The position numbers were made by a program, and so were the translations under genes. Shown here piece after piece: positions 1 through 11,937 of a stretch of 64,000 nt of DNA. This DNA comes from Tenebrionibacter intestinalis (lineage in GTDB: Bacteria > Pseudomonadota > Gammaproteobacteria > Enterobacterales > Enterobacteriaceae): positions 124,001 through 188,000 of the forward strand of contig NZ_JAEPBH010000001.1 in the NCBI RefSeq assembly GCF_016632365.1. The letters are read 5' to 3'. The notes below the pieces were generated by a model, which worked only from the letters and a program-made list of their open reading frames with translations, was not told the DNA's origin and made no database searches. The first letter of the stretch is position 1, and each line of letters begins with the position of its first letter.

Positions 1-545
1 TTCATCAGCGCGTGGCAGGAATCCAGCAGCTTTTCAACTTCGTCCATACCGTAGCGCTCTTCGCAGTCGGTAATATAGTTGCGGGCAAAGATCAGGTAAT
101 CGATGATAGAGCCAGCATCGGTCCAACTGCGAAACAGATAATTATTTTTGAAAAAGGAGTTATGGCCGTAGCAGGCATGGGCCATGACCAGCGCCTGCAT
201 GGTAATCGTATTTTCTTCCATCAAATAAGCGATGCACGGATTGGAGTTAATCACAATTTCATATGCCAGCCCTTGCTGGCCGTGTTTATACATCTGCTCG
301 GTTTCAATGAATTTTTTGCCAAATGACCAGTGGGGATAGTTAATAGGCATCCCGATACTGGAGTAAGCGTCAATCATCTGCTCAGAGGTGATGACCTCTA
401 TCTGATGCGGATAGGTATCGAGCCGGTAAAATTTTGCCACCCGATCAATTTCGCCAAGATAGTCCTCAAGTAGTCCGAACGTCCAGTCCGGTCCGTCGCT
501 CAGACGTTGTGACGTCTGCAGAGTGGTGTCCTTAACAGTAGCCAT
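1..545 (-). CDS. ycgB: SpoVR-family protein YcgB (5' part, cut by window edge)
   Basis: The minus-strand reading from the ATG at 545 gives an N-terminus starting MATVKDTTLQ, followed by a segment with DWTFGLLEDYLGEID and AHACYGHNSFFKNNYLF, which match the SpoVR/YcgB family. About 181 residues are visible; the rest lies left of the window. SpoVR is needed for spore cortex formation in Bacillus, but its enterobacterial homologue has no firmly established biochemical role. It is divergent from dadA, as in E. coli. The alternate-strand reading of the same bases is not a gene. Confidence 0.9.
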   Translation of the reverse strand, partial: MATVKDTTLQTSQRLSDGPDWTFGLLEDYLGEIDRVAKFYRLDTYPHQIEVITSEQMIDAYSSIGMPINYPHWSFGKKFIETEQMYKHGQQGLAYEIVINSNPCIAYLMEENTITMQALVMAHACYGHNSFFKNNYLFRSWTDAGSIIDYLIFARNYITDCEERYGMDEVEKLLDSCHALM

Positions 546-855
546 CAGCGCGCCCTCGTTGTTGAGACTCTCTCTGAATGGAAAGCCTACTCTCAAGCAT
601 AGAACAAGCGCCGGAATTCTGGCGTACAGGGGCGTTTTTTCTACTGTATTGCTAAGCGTGTTAGCACAAAACATGGCGTAAGGAGGCGTAGGGGGAAGTA
701 ACACTTGCTTCAGAAAACAGGAAAACGGATTTTCTGATGAATCCGACGTAATGTGCAAGCCGTCACTCTGGCTGCAACCGGTGTTGAATAATATTTTCAT
801 CTGGGTTATCAGTTTGTGCTTGAAATGTTGTGCTTTACGCTCATCAGAGGTGGTT
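546..855. other. ycgB-dadA divergent intergenic region
   Basis: About 310 bases separate the divergent ycgB and dadA starts and must hold both promoters. In E. coli dadA is controlled by Lrp and CRP through this kind of region. I could not identify an individual operator with confidence. An upstream in-frame ATG at 751 extends the dadA frame, but the added residues do not resemble DadA. Confidence 0.4.
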
Positions 856-2154
856 ATGCGAATCGTGATACTGGGAAGTGGCGTTGTGGGAGTCACCAGC
901 GCCTGGTATTTATGTCAGGCAGGGCATGAGGTGACGGTTATCGATCGTAATCCAGGTCCGGCACAGGAGACGAGCGCGGGTAACGCCGGGCAAATCTCGC
1001 CGGGTTACGCTACCCCCTGGGCGGCCCCGGGCATTCCGCTCAAGGCTATCAAGTGGCTGTTTCAGCGCCATGCGCCGCTGGCCATTCGTCTGGATGGAAG
1101 CTGTTTCCAGCTTAAATGGATGTGGCAGATGCTGCGTAATTGCGATGCCCGACACTATGCCGTGAACAAAGAGCGTATGGTGCGCCTGTCTGAATACAGT
1201 CGCGATTGTCTGCGCGCGCTGCGGGCAGAAACCGGTATCCATTACGAGGAACGCCAGGGCGGCACGCTGCAGCTTTTTCGCAGCCAGGCGCAGTTTGATA
1301 ATGCCGCACGCGATATTGCGGTACTCAGAGAGGCGGGCGTGCCTTACGCCTTACTGACATCTTCTCAACTGGCGCAGGTCGAACCGGCGCTGGCGAGTGT
1401 GGCGCATAAGCTGACCGGCGGCCTGCGCTTACCGAATGACGAAACCGGCGATTGCCAGCTTTTTACCCAGCGGCTGGCTAAGATGGCGCAGCAGGCAGGC
1501 GTCGTGTTCCGCTACAGCGCCTGCGTTGAGCGTCTGTTAGCCGAAGGCGATCGAATCAGCGGCGTGCGCTGCGGCAACGACACTGTAACTGCCGACGGCT
1601 ACGTGATGGCGTTTGGCGCTTATTCCACGGCGCTGCTCAAAGGGCTGGTGACGATTCCGGTTTATCCGCTTAAGGGGTATTCGCTCACCATACCGATTAA
1701 TGAAGCGGACGGCGCGCCGGTTTCTACGGTGCTTGACGAAACTTATAAAATTGCCATTACCCGTTTCGATCATCGTATTCGCGTGGGGGGAATGGCGGAG
1801 ATTGTTGGCTTCAATACTGCGCTGGCGAAAGCGCGACGTGAAACGCTGGAGTGGGTGGTGCGCGATCTCTATCCGCGCGGTGGGCATATTGAGCAGGCAA
1901 CATTCTGGGCAGGCCTGCGTCCTATGACGCCTGACGGTACGCCAATCGTTGGTCGCACGCCGTATCGTAACCTGTGGCTCAATACCGGGCATGGCACGCT
2001 TGGCTGGACAATGGCCTGCGGCTCCGGGCGGTTGTTGAGCGATATTATTTCCGGGCGTACCCCCGCCATTGCCTTTGAGGATCTGGCCGTAGCGCGCTAT
2101 AACCCGGGTTTTACGCCACGCCGGGCGTCGCGTCTGCATGGCGCTCATGGTTGA
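856..2154 (+). CDS. dadA: D-amino acid dehydrogenase, small subunit
   Basis: This encodes a 432-residue FAD enzyme that oxidises D-alanine and other D-amino acids to keto acids at the inner membrane, feeding electrons to quinones. The N-terminus has the dinucleotide-binding motif [11 protein letters not shown], and the C-terminal part has [14 protein letters not shown] followed by [16 protein letters not shown], typical of the DAO family. The ATG at 856 gives the usual family length and puts the Rossmann motif at the extreme N-terminus; the longer frame from 751 adds 35 unrelated residues. In E. coli and Salmonella dadA is followed by the alanine racemase gene dadX. Here only 322 noncoding bases follow before cvrA, so dadA stands alone. 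Confidence 0.96.
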   Translation: MRIVILGSGVVGVTSAWYLCQAGHEVTVIDRNPGPAQETSAGNAGQISPGYATPWAAPGIPLKAIKWLFQRHAPLAIRLDGSCFQLKWMWQMLRNCDARHYAVNKERMVRLSEYSRDCLRALRAETGIHYEERQGGTLQLFRSQAQFDNAARDIAVLREAGVPYALLTSSQLAQVEPALASVAHKLTGGLRLPNDETGDCQLFTQRLAKMAQQAGVVFRYSACVERLLAEGDRISGVRCGNDTVTADGYVMAFGAYSTALLKGLVTIPVYPLKGYSLTIPINEADGAPVSTVLDETYKIAITRFDHRIRVGGMAEIVGFNTALAKARRETLEWVVRDLYPRGGHIEQATFWAGLRPMTPDGTPIVGRTPYRNLWLNTGHGTLGWTMACGSGRLLSDIISGRTPAIAFEDLAVARYNPGFTPRRASRLHGAHG

Positions 2155-2476
2155 TAAGGCGCCCTGGCGATTTGTCTCGCCTGTGCCGGACAGTTTTTTG
2201 TGCTTCGCGGCCTGCGACATACCGTTATTTAGCCTGCGCCTGAGGTGACAGTGTAACTTGACGGCGGGGCAGTCTGGTGCCGCTGCGCGCGGTATTGTTT
2301 GGCGCTGTTAGCGCAGCCATGCGGCTGCGTTGGCGTGGCGGCGCAGGAGAAAGTCGCCAAAGGCTGCCCTGAACGGTTTTTTCATTAAAATTTTCAAAAT
2401 CAAGCCATTGATTTTGTTTTGATTTCAGTAAATCAGGCAACGCGCGTTATTATGCCCACTTTATCATCAGGCTGGA
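2155..2476. other. dadA-cvrA gap where dadX would be expected
   Basis: The dadA and cvrA genes converge on this 322-base gap. I translated it in the dadA direction and found no trace of an alanine racemase, such as its N-terminal lysine region or C-terminal motif. A palindrome at 2396-2415 (AAAATCAAGCCATTGATTTT) could be a transcription terminator for either gene. Confidence 0.5.
2396..2415. terminator. Palindrome between convergent dadA and cvrA
   Basis: The arms AAAATCAA and TTGATTTT surround a short loop and TTTTG follows, so it could end transcription from either side. Its core matches the central palindrome of the repeats at 13889-14031 and 27961-28101 at 18 of 20 bases, which may be chance or shared ancestry. 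Confidence 0.4.
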
Positions 2477-4216
2477 TTAGCCTTTTTGCGCGCTTGCCTG
2501 CGTTACTACCCGCACCCCAATTTTACGTATCCGGTTATCTTCTTTTTCCGCCACGGTCCACACCATACCGGCGTATTCCACCCGGTCGCCGACCACCGGC
2601 GCGCCGCCAAGGTGTTGTTGCACCATTTCGCCAAGCGTTTGTTCACGGTCTACGTCGCTGTCCATCGCCAGACCATACAGGGCGGCAACATCGCTAAAGG
2701 GCGTGTTTGCTTCAAGAATAAAATCACCAAAAAAGCGCTGATCGAGTGAAACGGGCGGCGTCTGGCTAAATAGTTTGCCGAGCGCAGGCAGGTCGCGCTC
2801 GCGACCAATCACGCACAATACGTCGCCTTCGTGCAGCCGCATGTTTCCGGTAGGGTGTAGCAGACGGTTATCGCGAAACAGCGCGGCGATGCGCGTCTCT
2901 TTTGGCATATGCAGCTCGCGTAGCGCGGCGCCCACACACCACTTATCGGCGCTCAGTTGATAGACGAACTGTTCCCACGGGTTGTCCGGATGAATATCCA
3001 GCCCAACGCGCGATACCGGCCAGCCGGTAAGCGGCACCACGACTCTGGCCCGCCTGGATGCCCAGTCAAGCGTTGTGCCCTGAAACAACAGCGAGACCAG
3101 CACGACAAAAAACGCGACATTAAAAAACAGCCGCGCATGCTCCAGCCCCGCCATCATCGGGAAAACGGCGAGAATAATGGGGACTGCGCCGCGCAGCCCT
3201 ACCCAACTGATAAAGAGCCGTTCGCGAAGAGTAAAGCTGCGAAATGCCAGCAGCCCGACGAAGACCGACAGCGGGCGCGCAAAGAAAATCATCCACAGAG
3301 AGAGGATCAGCGCAGGCGCGGCTATTGACAGCAGATCGGTGGGGGTGACCAGCAGGCCCAGTACGAGGAACATGCCGATTTGCGCCATCCACGCCAGCCC
3401 GTCAAAAGTTTGTAGAATGCCGTAGCGGTTGCGGATAGGGCGATTGCCGAGCAGGAAACCGCACAGGTAGACTGCCAGTATGCCGCTGCCGTCAAGGGCG
3501 GTAGTAACGGCAAAAACGACAATGCCGCCGCTTAGCGCCAGCAGTGGATAAAGCCCCTGCGGAAGCGTAATGCGGTTAATGGTTTGCTGAAGTAAAAAAC
3601 CACCCAACCCGCCAAGCGCGACCCCAAGCCCAAACTGGCGCAGCAGATCCAGCATAAAAAGCCAGCTTAGCCCGGTTTCGTGGCGCTGAATCATCTCAAT
3701 AAGCGTAATGGTCAGAAATACCGCCATAGGATCGTTGCTGCCGGATTCAATCTCCAGCGTGGAGCCTACGCGCTCATTAAGCCCTTTATCGCCAAGCAGA
3801 GAAAATACGGCCGCAGCGTCGGTGGAGCCGACAATTGCGCCTACCAGCAGGCCATCCATCACGTTGAGATTAAACAGCCATGCGGCGGCCATGCCGGTGA
3901 GCCCGGAGGTAATAAGAACGCCGACCGTAGCCAGCGACAGCGCCGGTCCAAGCGCGACCCGAAACGAGCTGGCCCTGGTGCGCATGCCGCCGTCAAGCAG
4001 AATTACGGCCAGCGCCAGGTTGCTGATGAGGTAGGCAAACGGGTAGTTGTCAAACGGAATGCCGCCGGGGCCGTCAATGCCCGCCAGCATGCCAATAGCG
4101 AGAAAAATAACCAGGATAGGAATGCCAAGACGCGAAGATAACGTACTTAATAAAATACTGAAGGTGACCAGCACCGAGCCTACTATAAACAGATTAAATA
4201 TCGTCCCGGCATCCAA
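2477..4216 (-). CDS. cvrA: K+/H+ antiporter CvrA (NhaP2 type)
   Basis: This is an inner-membrane CPA1-family antiporter linked to potassium and volume control. The N-terminal two thirds hold many hydrophobic segments with the family motifs [31 protein letters not shown] and [13 protein letters not shown]. The last third carries a soluble TrkA-C-like part ([21 protein letters not shown]) and a CorC-type tail. The frame is open to an ATG at 4267 (596 residues), but homology to E. coli CvrA starts at [14 protein letters not shown] at 4216, about eight bases after GGGAGAA, gives 579 residues, close to the usual 578, so I chose it. The alternative ATG start cannot be excluded. Confidence 0.93.
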   Translation of the reverse strand: MDAGTIFNLFIVGSVLVTFSILLSTLSSRLGIPILVIFLAIGMLAGIDGPGGIPFDNYPFAYLISNLALAVILLDGGMRTRASSFRVALGPALSLATVGVLITSGLTGMAAAWLFNLNVMDGLLVGAIVGSTDAAAVFSLLGDKGLNERVGSTLEIESGSNDPMAVFLTITLIEMIQRHETGLSWLFMLDLLRQFGLGVALGGLGGFLLQQTINRITLPQGLYPLLALSGGIVVFAVTTALDGSGILAVYLCGFLLGNRPIRNRYGILQTFDGLAWMAQIGMFLVLGLLVTPTDLLSIAAPALILSLWMIFFARPLSVFVGLLAFRSFTLRERLFISWVGLRGAVPIILAVFPMMAGLEHARLFFNVAFFVVLVSLLFQGTTLDWASRRARVVVPLTGWPVSRVGLDIHPDNPWEQFVYQLSADKWCVGAALRELHMPKETRIAALFRDNRLLHPTGNMRLHEGDVLCVIGRERDLPALGKLFSQTPPVSLDQRFFGDFILEANTPFSDVAALYGLAMDSDVDREQTLGEMVQQHLGGAPVVGDRVEYAGMVWTVAEKEDNRIRKIGVRVVTQASAQKG

Positions 4217-4300
4217 AGTAATATTTCTCCCGATGATTGATACGCGTCTGGATTGAGTATCGGACATCTGAGCGGCGCTGGCGCTGTCTGGCGCGTTTTT

Positions 4301-5215
4301 TTATACCAGCGTCGGATGTCCGCTGAGCGTAAGGTGGGCGTAGGCGCCGTCATAAATCAATTCGCCTTGCGCCCCCAGCGGCAGTGTTACGGTAGCCGGT
4401 TCATGGCCGAAAGCCAGCCCGGCGATAACCGGTATTGCTATGCGGCGACGCACTGCCGCTATCACCTGCGCGAGTTCGTAGCCATTATCGTAATCATTTG
4501 GCTTTGCGGCGCTGAAGCTGCCCAGCACAAGCGCGCTCTGGCGCGCCAGTACACCGGCGTGATAAAGCTGAAGCAGCATACGCTCTACCCGATACGGATG
4601 CTCGTTAATATCTTCGACTACAAGAATGCCGTTGTCTGTCTGCGGCATCCACGGTGTGGCGAGCAGGGCGGTCAGCATCGCCAGGTTGCCGCCCCAGACC
4701 ATGCCGCGGGCGCTGAATGGCTGTGGCGCGCTGCTGGCCCAGCGCAGGGTGAAGCGAGGCTGGCGCAGCGCCTGCCAGAAGTGGTCAATAGTGAATTCAC
4801 TCAGCGTCCCGGCGCCGAAGTTTCCCGCCAGCATCGGGCCGCTGAAGGTTATCACGCCCTCGCGCGCCAGCAGCGCCAGTTGAAAAGCCGTGAAATCGCT
4901 GTGGCCGCAAATCAGCAGCGGGCAGCGGCGCTGGCGTTCGCCAATGGCGGCGTAATCAATATTTTCCAGCAATCGGCTTACGCCATAACCACCGCGTACC
5001 GCCAGCACAATAGCCTGTTCTTCAGGTAGTTCCGCCAACTGATTGAGATCTGCAAGGCGTTCGGCGTCGCTGCCCGCAAAGCGCTGCCAGCGGCGCGGGA
5101 TAACTTGCGTATTCTCCACACGATGCCCGCCTGCGCGCAGATGAGCTACGCCTCGCTCGGCTGCCTGTTGTTGAAGGCAATAGCCTGAGGGCGCTATCAG
5201 GTGAAAAGTCGCCAT
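4301..5215 (-). CDS. ldcA: Muramoyltetrapeptide (L,D-) carboxypeptidase
   Basis: LdcA removes the terminal D-alanine from cytoplasmic murein tetrapeptides during cell-wall recycling. The 304-residue protein has the same length as E. coli LdcA. The S66 peptidase nucleophile lies in CGHSDFTAFQ, with the likely Glu in VVEDINEHPYR and His in GLAFGHEPATVTLPLG. The frame starts at an ATG giving MATFHLIAPSGYCLQ. It is transcribed toward cvrA, divergent from emtA, as in E. coli. All three expected catalytic positions look intact. Confidence 0.95.
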   Translation of the reverse strand: MATFHLIAPSGYCLQQQAAERGVAHLRAGGHRVENTQVIPRRWQRFAGSDAERLADLNQLAELPEEQAIVLAVRGGYGVSRLLENIDYAAIGERQRRCPLLICGHSDFTAFQLALLAREGVITFSGPMLAGNFGAGTLSEFTIDHFWQALRQPRFTLRWASSAPQPFSARGMVWGGNLAMLTALLATPWMPQTDNGILVVEDINEHPYRVERMLLQLYHAGVLARQSALVLGSFSAAKPNDYDNGYELAQVIAAVRRRIAIPVIAGLAFGHEPATVTLPLGAQGELIYDGAYAHLTLSGHPTLV

Positions 5216-5312
5216 TGCAATTCCTTGCTGATTTAATTTATGAATTCGTTATGATGCCGTCTGGCGCTGCGGTTGTCATCTGCGATCGCTCATCAACTTA
5301 AAGGGCAGGGCT

Positions 5313-5927
5313 GTGAAGTTAAAAGGGGTTATTATCCTGTGTCTGGTGCTTGTAGGGTGTTCAGGGAAGACGCCAAAAAATCAGCATACGCCGTGGGAGG
5401 CCCGGCGTCCCGTATCCGGCGCGCAAATCTGGATGCCGATTACTGAGCAGGCGGGAGAGGCCTGGGGCGTCAGCCCGCAATTATTAACGGCCATAATTGC
5501 CGTGGAGTCTGGCGGTAATCCGACGCTGGTAAGCAAATCTAACGCTATCGGACTGATGCAGATTAAGGCATCCACCGCTGGGCGCGAAGTCTGGCGTTAC
5601 CTTGGGCGTAGCGGTCAGCCGACTTCGCGCGAGCTTAAGGACCCGGCACGTAATATCGATATCGGCGCAGCGTATCTGAGCATTCTTGAGCGAGGTATTT
5701 TGCGCGGTATTGATAATACGCAAACTCTGCAATACGCGCTGATTGTTGCCTATGTTAACGGCGCTGGCGCGCTGTTGCGCATGTTTTCTTCCGATCGTAA
5801 TGAGGCGATTGAGCAAATTAACCGCCTCTCGCCGGCGCAATTCTGGCAGTACGTGATGGATAACCATCCCTCTGCACAGGCGCCGCGTTACCTGTGGAAA
5901 GTCAGGCAGGCGCTGGAGGCGACGTGA
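5313..5927 (+). CDS. emtA: Membrane-bound endo-type lytic transglycosylase EmtA (MltE)
   Basis: This lipoprotein cleaves murein glycan strands inside the chain, with a 1,6-anhydro product. The N-terminus is a lipoprotein signal with lipobox LVGC, predicting acylation at about residue 16 and outer-membrane anchoring. The SLT fold is recognisable by IAVESGGNP, which includes the catalytic Glu, then [13 protein letters not shown] and [11 protein letters not shown]. It begins with GTG at 5313 and is 204 residues, near the 203 of E. coli. It converges with treA after a gap of only 43 bases. Confidence 0.94.
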   Translation: MKLKGVIILCLVLVGCSGKTPKNQHTPWEARRPVSGAQIWMPITEQAGEAWGVSPQLLTAIIAVESGGNPTLVSKSNAIGLMQIKASTAGREVWRYLGRSGQPTSRELKDPARNIDIGAAYLSILERGILRGIDNTQTLQYALIVAYVNGAGALLRMFSSDRNEAIEQINRLSPAQFWQYVMDNHPSAQAPRYLWKVRQALEAT

Positions 5928-5970
5928 TGACTTCAGGCCTGCAACTGGCAGGCCCGGTCAGCGCGCCGCG

Positions 5971-7788
5971 CTACGGTGTGGTCGCCGGGTTTTGCACAGC
6001 GCCTGAGATATTTTCCATTGTCGCATCCTGGCTGGCGCTGCTCGCGGGTCGTCGTGCGGGTTGCGCGCTTCTTACGGACTGCGGCGTGGCGCTTTGTGGA
6101 TTGCGCATAGCCTGGCTGGCTGCGGGCGTTCGGCCAGGGCGCTCCTGCGGTACGTTGTCGCAGGCTGTTTCTTCGCCGCACAGCAAATCCAGCATTTTTA
6201 GCGTTACGCCGTTAGTCCAGCCGAAGCCGTCCTGCAATGGATATTCGCCGCCGCCGCCCGTGCCGGTTGAGCTGACATCATACTTCTCCACCAGCCTTTG
6301 CTCGCGGTTGTAGGTGTGCTGGACGTTGGTCAGGAAACGCCAGATCACTTCCATTGCCAGCCCTCGCTGGCCGTAATGCTGTAGTCCGACGACGGTGACC
6401 CACTGAAGCGGCGCCCAGCCGTTGGGGGCATCCCACTGCTGGCCGGAGTTTACGCAGGTGGCGGCGATACCGCCGGGTTTGAGCAACAGTTTGCGCACCG
6501 CCGCAGCGGTTTTAGCCGCGCGTTCTTCAGATGCCAGCTTTACGTACAGCGGAAACATTGCCGCGGCTGTGAGCGGGGCACGCACCGCCTGAGTTTTTAT
6601 ATCATAATCGGCGTACCAGCCGCTTTTACTGTTCCAGAGGTGGGTTTCTATCGCCTTCCGGCGCCGGTCGGCCAGTTCGTCATAGCGCTGCGCGTCGCTG
6701 ATATCGCCTGTTTCGCGGCTGGCATACGCCAGCGTTTTTTCCAGTTGATACAGCAAAGCGTTGAGATCGACAGGTACAATTTGCGTGGTGCGCAGCGTGC
6801 CGAGGTTTTGCGGATCATCCATCCAGCGTGAACTGAAATCCCAGCCGGACGCCGCCGCCGCGCGTAAATCGCGATATACCTCGGCGGCGGGGCGATTCGG
6901 GGTATTTTGGGCGGTTGTGATATCGTCAAGCCAGGACTCCGGGCGCGGTACGTCGCGCTCGTCCCAGTAGCGGTTAAGCAGCGTGCCGTCGGGCAGCTTC
7001 GCCACGCAGGCATGGGCTTCTCCCGCTTTCAGCGTTTCGCTGCCCGCCATCCAGTATGTGTACTCTTTTTTTAATTGCGGCAGATATTTTTTTAAAGCGT
7101 CGGGGTTGTGACTTGCCAGCAACGCCACCATCAGGGCGAAAAACGGCGGCTGGGAGCGGCTAAGGTAATAGCTGCGATTGCCATTTGGAATATGGCCCCA
7201 GCGGTCAATTTCATAAGCAAAGTTGTCGACCATATCCTGGACTTGGTTCCAGCGCTGGCTTTCGGCCAGGCCAAGCATAGTGAAATAACTGTCCCAGTAA
7301 TACACTTCACGAAAGCGTCCCCCGGGTACGATGTAGGATTTGGGCAGAGAAAGGAGAGAATCCCACAGGCCTGGTCGCCCGGTCGAACGGGTAAGCGCCG
7401 GCCACAGGCCGTTAATATGCGCACGCAGGGTTTGCCCCTTTGGCGGCACGTAGTTTTCTTTTGCGCCGGTGTTTGGCAGGTTGAAATTCAGTGACACAAA
7501 ATGGCGCAAATCAAAACCAGACTGACCGCGCTGCATGCGGTAATCAGCCAGAATTTTCATTGGATCGCTTTTGGCCACCGCATCGGCAAAGGTTTTCTGG
7601 TCGGGATAGAGTTTTGCGCGTTGCACGGCGTCAAATAATGGGCCAAGCAGCACGTCTGGCGGTTGCGGCGCGGCGCCGTATGTGGGCGCGTTGGCCGCCA
7701 GCGCGGGTGAGAGGATGAATAATCCGCTTAATGCCAACCGGGCGGTAAAAATAAGCGCAGGGGCACGGCGTAAACGGGGGCTGAACAT
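5971..7788 (-). CDS. treA: Periplasmic alpha,alpha-trehalase
   Basis: TreA is a GH37 trehalase that splits trehalose into two glucose units in the periplasm under high osmolarity. A signal peptide spans roughly residues 1-32 ([19 protein letters not shown]). Family signatures [15 protein letters not shown] and [12 protein letters not shown] are present, as is the glycine-rich stretch before [20 protein letters not shown] precedes the ATG by a normal distance. The protein is 605 residues, about 40 longer than E. coli TreA; most of the difference is a low-complexity tail after CDNVPQERP rich in Ala, Pro, Ser and Gln. Confidence 0.96.
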   Translation of the reverse strand: MFSPRLRRAPALIFTARLALSGLFILSPALAANAPTYGAAPQPPDVLLGPLFDAVQRAKLYPDQKTFADAVAKSDPMKILADYRMQRGQSGFDLRHFVSLNFNLPNTGAKENYVPPKGQTLRAHINGLWPALTRSTGRPGLWDSLLSLPKSYIVPGGRFREVYYWDSYFTMLGLAESQRWNQVQDMVDNFAYEIDRWGHIPNGNRSYYLSRSQPPFFALMVALLASHNPDALKKYLPQLKKEYTYWMAGSETLKAGEAHACVAKLPDGTLLNRYWDERDVPRPESWLDDITTAQNTPNRPAAEVYRDLRAAAASGWDFSSRWMDDPQNLGTLRTTQIVPVDLNALLYQLEKTLAYASRETGDISDAQRYDELADRRRKAIETHLWNSKSGWYADYDIKTQAVRAPLTAAAMFPLYVKLASEERAAKTAAAVRKLLLKPGGIAATCVNSGQQWDAPNGWAPLQWVTVVGLQHYGQRGLAMEVIWRFLTNVQHTYNREQRLVEKYDVSSTGTGGGGEYPLQDGFGWTNGVTLKMLDLLCGEETACDNVPQERPGRTPAASQAMRNPQSATPQSVRSAQPARRPASSASQDATMENISGAVQNPATTP

Positions 7789-8258
7789 TGACGATTCTCC
7801 TTAACAAAATACGCGATAGTGAAGGGTTGCAATCAACGCTATGAAAACCTTAGTCGAGTTCACCGCCAGCCAGGGGAGCGGGGGAAAATTCTGTGACGTC
7901 GGGCATAGGTCGTTCTGCGCCGCCGGGGTGGCAATACCGGCGGCAGCGCTTCGGCTTCCTGCTCCGTTAAATTCGCGCGTGCGCGTCAGGTTAACCGGGA
8001 AACGGTTTTAGAAAGATCTCTGGCAAAGCGGATAAACAGTTCCAGACGGGTTTTTATCCTCGTGCGGGTTTTCTTAAGTCCGGCTGATGCGCGCCCGATG
8101 TCTGGAAAATATGCCCCCAGGAGTCCTGCGGGCATACTTGTTGAGGGCTTAATGCGTAAGGGAGGTATCTGCTTTATGCGGTAAAACAAATATTGAGCGT
8201 ATCATTGTTCAGCGGCGCGGGCTTACCTGAACGTATTGTTTCGACTATCGCTGGTTTT
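7789..8258. other. treA-nanQ intergenic region without recognised gene
   Basis: This 470-base stretch carries the treA promoter at its left end and the region downstream of nanQ at its right. One minus-strand frame (7986-8189, 67 codons) is open, but its product is basic, low in recognisable motifs and has no convincing ribosome site. A reading near 7910-7980 gives NLTEQEAEALPPV, which could be a scrap of a lost gene. In E. coli ymgE and ycgR lie near here; neither was seen. Confidence 0.35.
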
Positions 8259-9594
<1,336 letters not shown>

Positions 9595-9598
<4 letters not shown>

Positions 9599-10284
9599 AA
9601 TGCCACCTGTTTTAACGCTGTGTTATACCACTGGCAGATATGCTCCAGGCGGGTGATGGCGGAGCCGACCGTGACGGCCCAGGCGCCGTGGCGCATCGCA
9701 TTGGCTGCCTGCGCAGGGGTATTGTAGCGCCCCTCGGCGATCACCCGACAACCGGCGTCGCTTAACGCTTTAACCAGCGCTAAATCCGGTTCTTCTGGCG
9801 TTATCTGTGTGGTGTAGCCAGAAAGCGTGGTGCCGATAATCTCTGCGCCCAACCGCTGGCACATTATGCCGTCTTCATAGGTTGAACAGTCGGCCATCGC
9901 CAGCAACGCGTGATGGTGAATTCGCGCTAACAGCGCCGCTACTGTAACCGGACGAACACGCTCGGTGCCATCAACGGCAATAATATCGGCCCCGCCTTGC
10001 GCCAGCGCATTAACATCATCAAGCAATGGCGTAATACGCACCTGTGAAGCGTCAAGGTCGCGTTTAAGGATACCGATAATTGGGATGGAGACTACGGCGC
10101 GTGTTGTGCGTAAATTCGCTATGCCTTCGATACGCAGCGCCACCGCTCCTGCCTGCTGCGCGGCCAGGGCCATTGCGGCGACAATCTCAGGTTTATCCAG
10201 CGGGCTTTTTGGCACCGGCTGGCAGGAGACAATCAGGCCGCCCGTTTCTGCAATTTTTTTATCCAGTTGTTCCAGTAAAGACAT
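9595..10284 (-). CDS. nanE: N-acetylmannosamine-6-phosphate 2-epimerase
   Basis: NanE converts ManNAc-6-phosphate to GlcNAc-6-phosphate, which then enters amino sugar catabolism through NagA and NagB (not in this window). The TIM-barrel protein has LIVSCQPVP near the N-terminus, [10 protein letters not shown] and the late motif [13 protein letters not shown]. The frame is open to GTG at 10290, but ATG at 10284 matches the E. coli start MSLL and sits eight bases after GAGG. That gives 229 residues, identical to E. coli. Confidence 0.94.
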
Positions 10285-10294
10285 CGTCACATCC

Positions 10295-11809
10295 TCAGGG
10301 AATCGCCCGGCGCTTGCCGGTTTTCGTGGGTTTTACTAACCGGGTTGCGCCGTTGCGAAATGGCGTCGCGCCACTGAATGGCTTACCGTCGATGGCATCG
10401 TGGGTGCGCATTGCCTGCGGGCGGATCCAGCGCTGGACGCGCGTCGGCATATCGAGGCCGATCAGAATAATCACCACAAAAGTCAGGCTAAAAGAAAGCG
10501 TGCCCAGCGCAGTACCTAAATCCAGGCGCTGGGCTATTAACGCGCCGAGGACTGGCGCCAGCGCGCCGCCTAATGCGCCGACGTTGTAAGTGAAGCCCAG
10601 CCCTGCTGCGCGCTGATCCGTATCGAAATAACCGCCGATAAGTTTTGGTAAAATCCCTGAAATGCCTTGCCCCAGCATCTGTTGAAAGAAGAGCAACAGG
10701 CCCAGCACCCAGACGTTTGCCCCGCCAATCATAAACACAGGAACGATCAGCAACTGTGAGGCCAGCAGACTCCAGACATAGGCTTTACGGGTACCCAGCC
10801 AGTCGCCGAGAAAACCGCCAACGCAGCAGCCCACCGCTGCGCCGAAGCCGCTGAAGAACAGCACGCTGGCAACGGTATGCGGGCCGTAGGCCAGTTCAGT
10901 TTTCAGATAGGTAGGCAGCAGCGCCTGGATAGGCCAGGAGTAGAGAAAGGCGAAGAGTACTACCACCATCAGCATGACGCCGGTTGGCCAGCGTTTAGCG
11001 CTGGTTTGTACCATAAAGCTGATAAAGATAAAGGCGCAAGCCAGCCCCAGCAGCGCCACCAGCCCGGCAATACGCGCCTGGGCGGCAAAGCAATACCATA
11101 GCGATGCGCCCGCGGCAAAGGTCATGATGATATTCATCACCCGGTACTGACCGCGATAAAGTATATCGACCATTGTACGCACCGGCGCTTTGCCTTCATG
11201 CTTCTCTTGCCAGTCTTCCGCCTCCGGAATATTTTTACGCAGCCAGAGAGCAAAGATAATCGGGACAATGCCGATGAAAAAGAGCGCGCGCCAGCCCCAT
11301 ACGGGCACGACAAGACTATAGACCTGCGCGGCGACCACTGCGCCGACGGAGAAGCCGGAAATCAGAAAGCCGCTGGCTTTGTTGCGCAATTTTTTCGGCC
11401 AGCTTTCAATAACATAAGTGGCGCTGGATCCGTATTCTCCTGCCATGCCCATGCCAATAACCAGACGGGCGATAAACAAAGAGGTGTAGCCGGGCGCAAA
11501 ACCGCAGGCGAGCGTCCCTGTTGAAAAAAGGATAATGCTGGCGACCATCGCCAGGCGGCGGCCGTAGCGGTCGGCCATTGCGCCGAGCATCAGGCCGCCA
11601 AACCAGCGAGAGATAAACGCAGCGGAGATAAGGCTTGCCGCCTGCACCGTGTTTAAACCGAACTCACCCTGTATTTCAGTAAGCACCAGGGCGATTAAGA
11701 CAAAATCAAAACCATCAAGCAAATACCCCAGCCAGGCAGCGGAAAATGCCCGCCACTGCGCCCGGTTGAGATGGCGGTACCACGGGATATTCTGGGTTGG
11801 TTTACTCAT
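10295..11809 (-). CDS. nanT: Sialic acid:H+ symporter
   Basis: NanT is a major facilitator superfamily permease that brings N-acetylneuraminate across the inner membrane with protons. It is rich in hydrophobic segments, with the MFS loop motif [10 protein letters not shown] and extra central segments typical of NanT's 14-helix layout. The ATG at 11809 is preceded by GGGAGCTCACT and matches the E. coli start at [13 protein letters not shown]; a longer frame to 11860 adds 17 residues with no counterpart. It is 504 residues, slightly longer than the 496 of E. coli at the C-terminus. No nanC porin or nanM mutarotase gene is present nearby. Confidence 0.95.
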   Translation of the reverse strand: MSKPTQNIPWYRHLNRAQWRAFSAAWLGYLLDGFDFVLIALVLTEIQGEFGLNTVQAASLISAAFISRWFGGLMLGAMADRYGRRLAMVASIILFSTGTLACGFAPGYTSLFIARLVIGMGMAGEYGSSATYVIESWPKKLRNKASGFLISGFSVGAVVAAQVYSLVVPVWGWRALFFIGIVPIIFALWLRKNIPEAEDWQEKHEGKAPVRTMVDILYRGQYRVMNIIMTFAAGASLWYCFAAQARIAGLVALLGLACAFIFISFMVQTSAKRWPTGVMLMVVVLFAFLYSWPIQALLPTYLKTELAYGPHTVASVLFFSGFGAAVGCCVGGFLGDWLGTRKAYVWSLLASQLLIVPVFMIGGANVWVLGLLLFFQQMLGQGISGILPKLIGGYFDTDQRAAGLGFTYNVGALGGALAPVLGALIAQRLDLGTALGTLSFSLTFVVIILIGLDMPTRVQRWIRPQAMRTHDAIDGKPFSGATPFRNGATRLVKPTKTGKRRAIP

Positions 11810-11877
11810 AGTGAGCTCCCGCAGTGGGCCGTGCCCACGCGCTTTGATAGAAGTGGTCATCGTTGTTGCCGGATAGC

Positions 11878-11917
11878 CGCCAGGCCTGCCTGTGCGTCAG
11901 GCGCGGCAGGCCTGGCG
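11878..11917. repeat. REP-like hairpin between nanA and nanT
   Basis: The two arms CGCCAGGCCTGCC (11878-11890) and GGCAGGCCTGGCG (11905-11917) form a perfect 13-bp stem. GCCGGATAGC just before and GCCATCGGGC just after resemble enterobacterial REP elements. In the nan mRNA it could stabilise nanA or lower downstream expression. Confidence 0.65.
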
Positions 11918-11937
11918 TTAGCGCCATCGGGCGAGAA

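Noticed and set aside
1537..2220. A 227-codon minus-strand frame overlapping dadA
   Set aside because: It is antisense to dadA, with no motif or plausible ribosome site.
5894..6313. A 139-codon plus-strand frame after emtA
   Set aside because: Most of it is antisense to the treA end, and it overlaps emtA in another frame.
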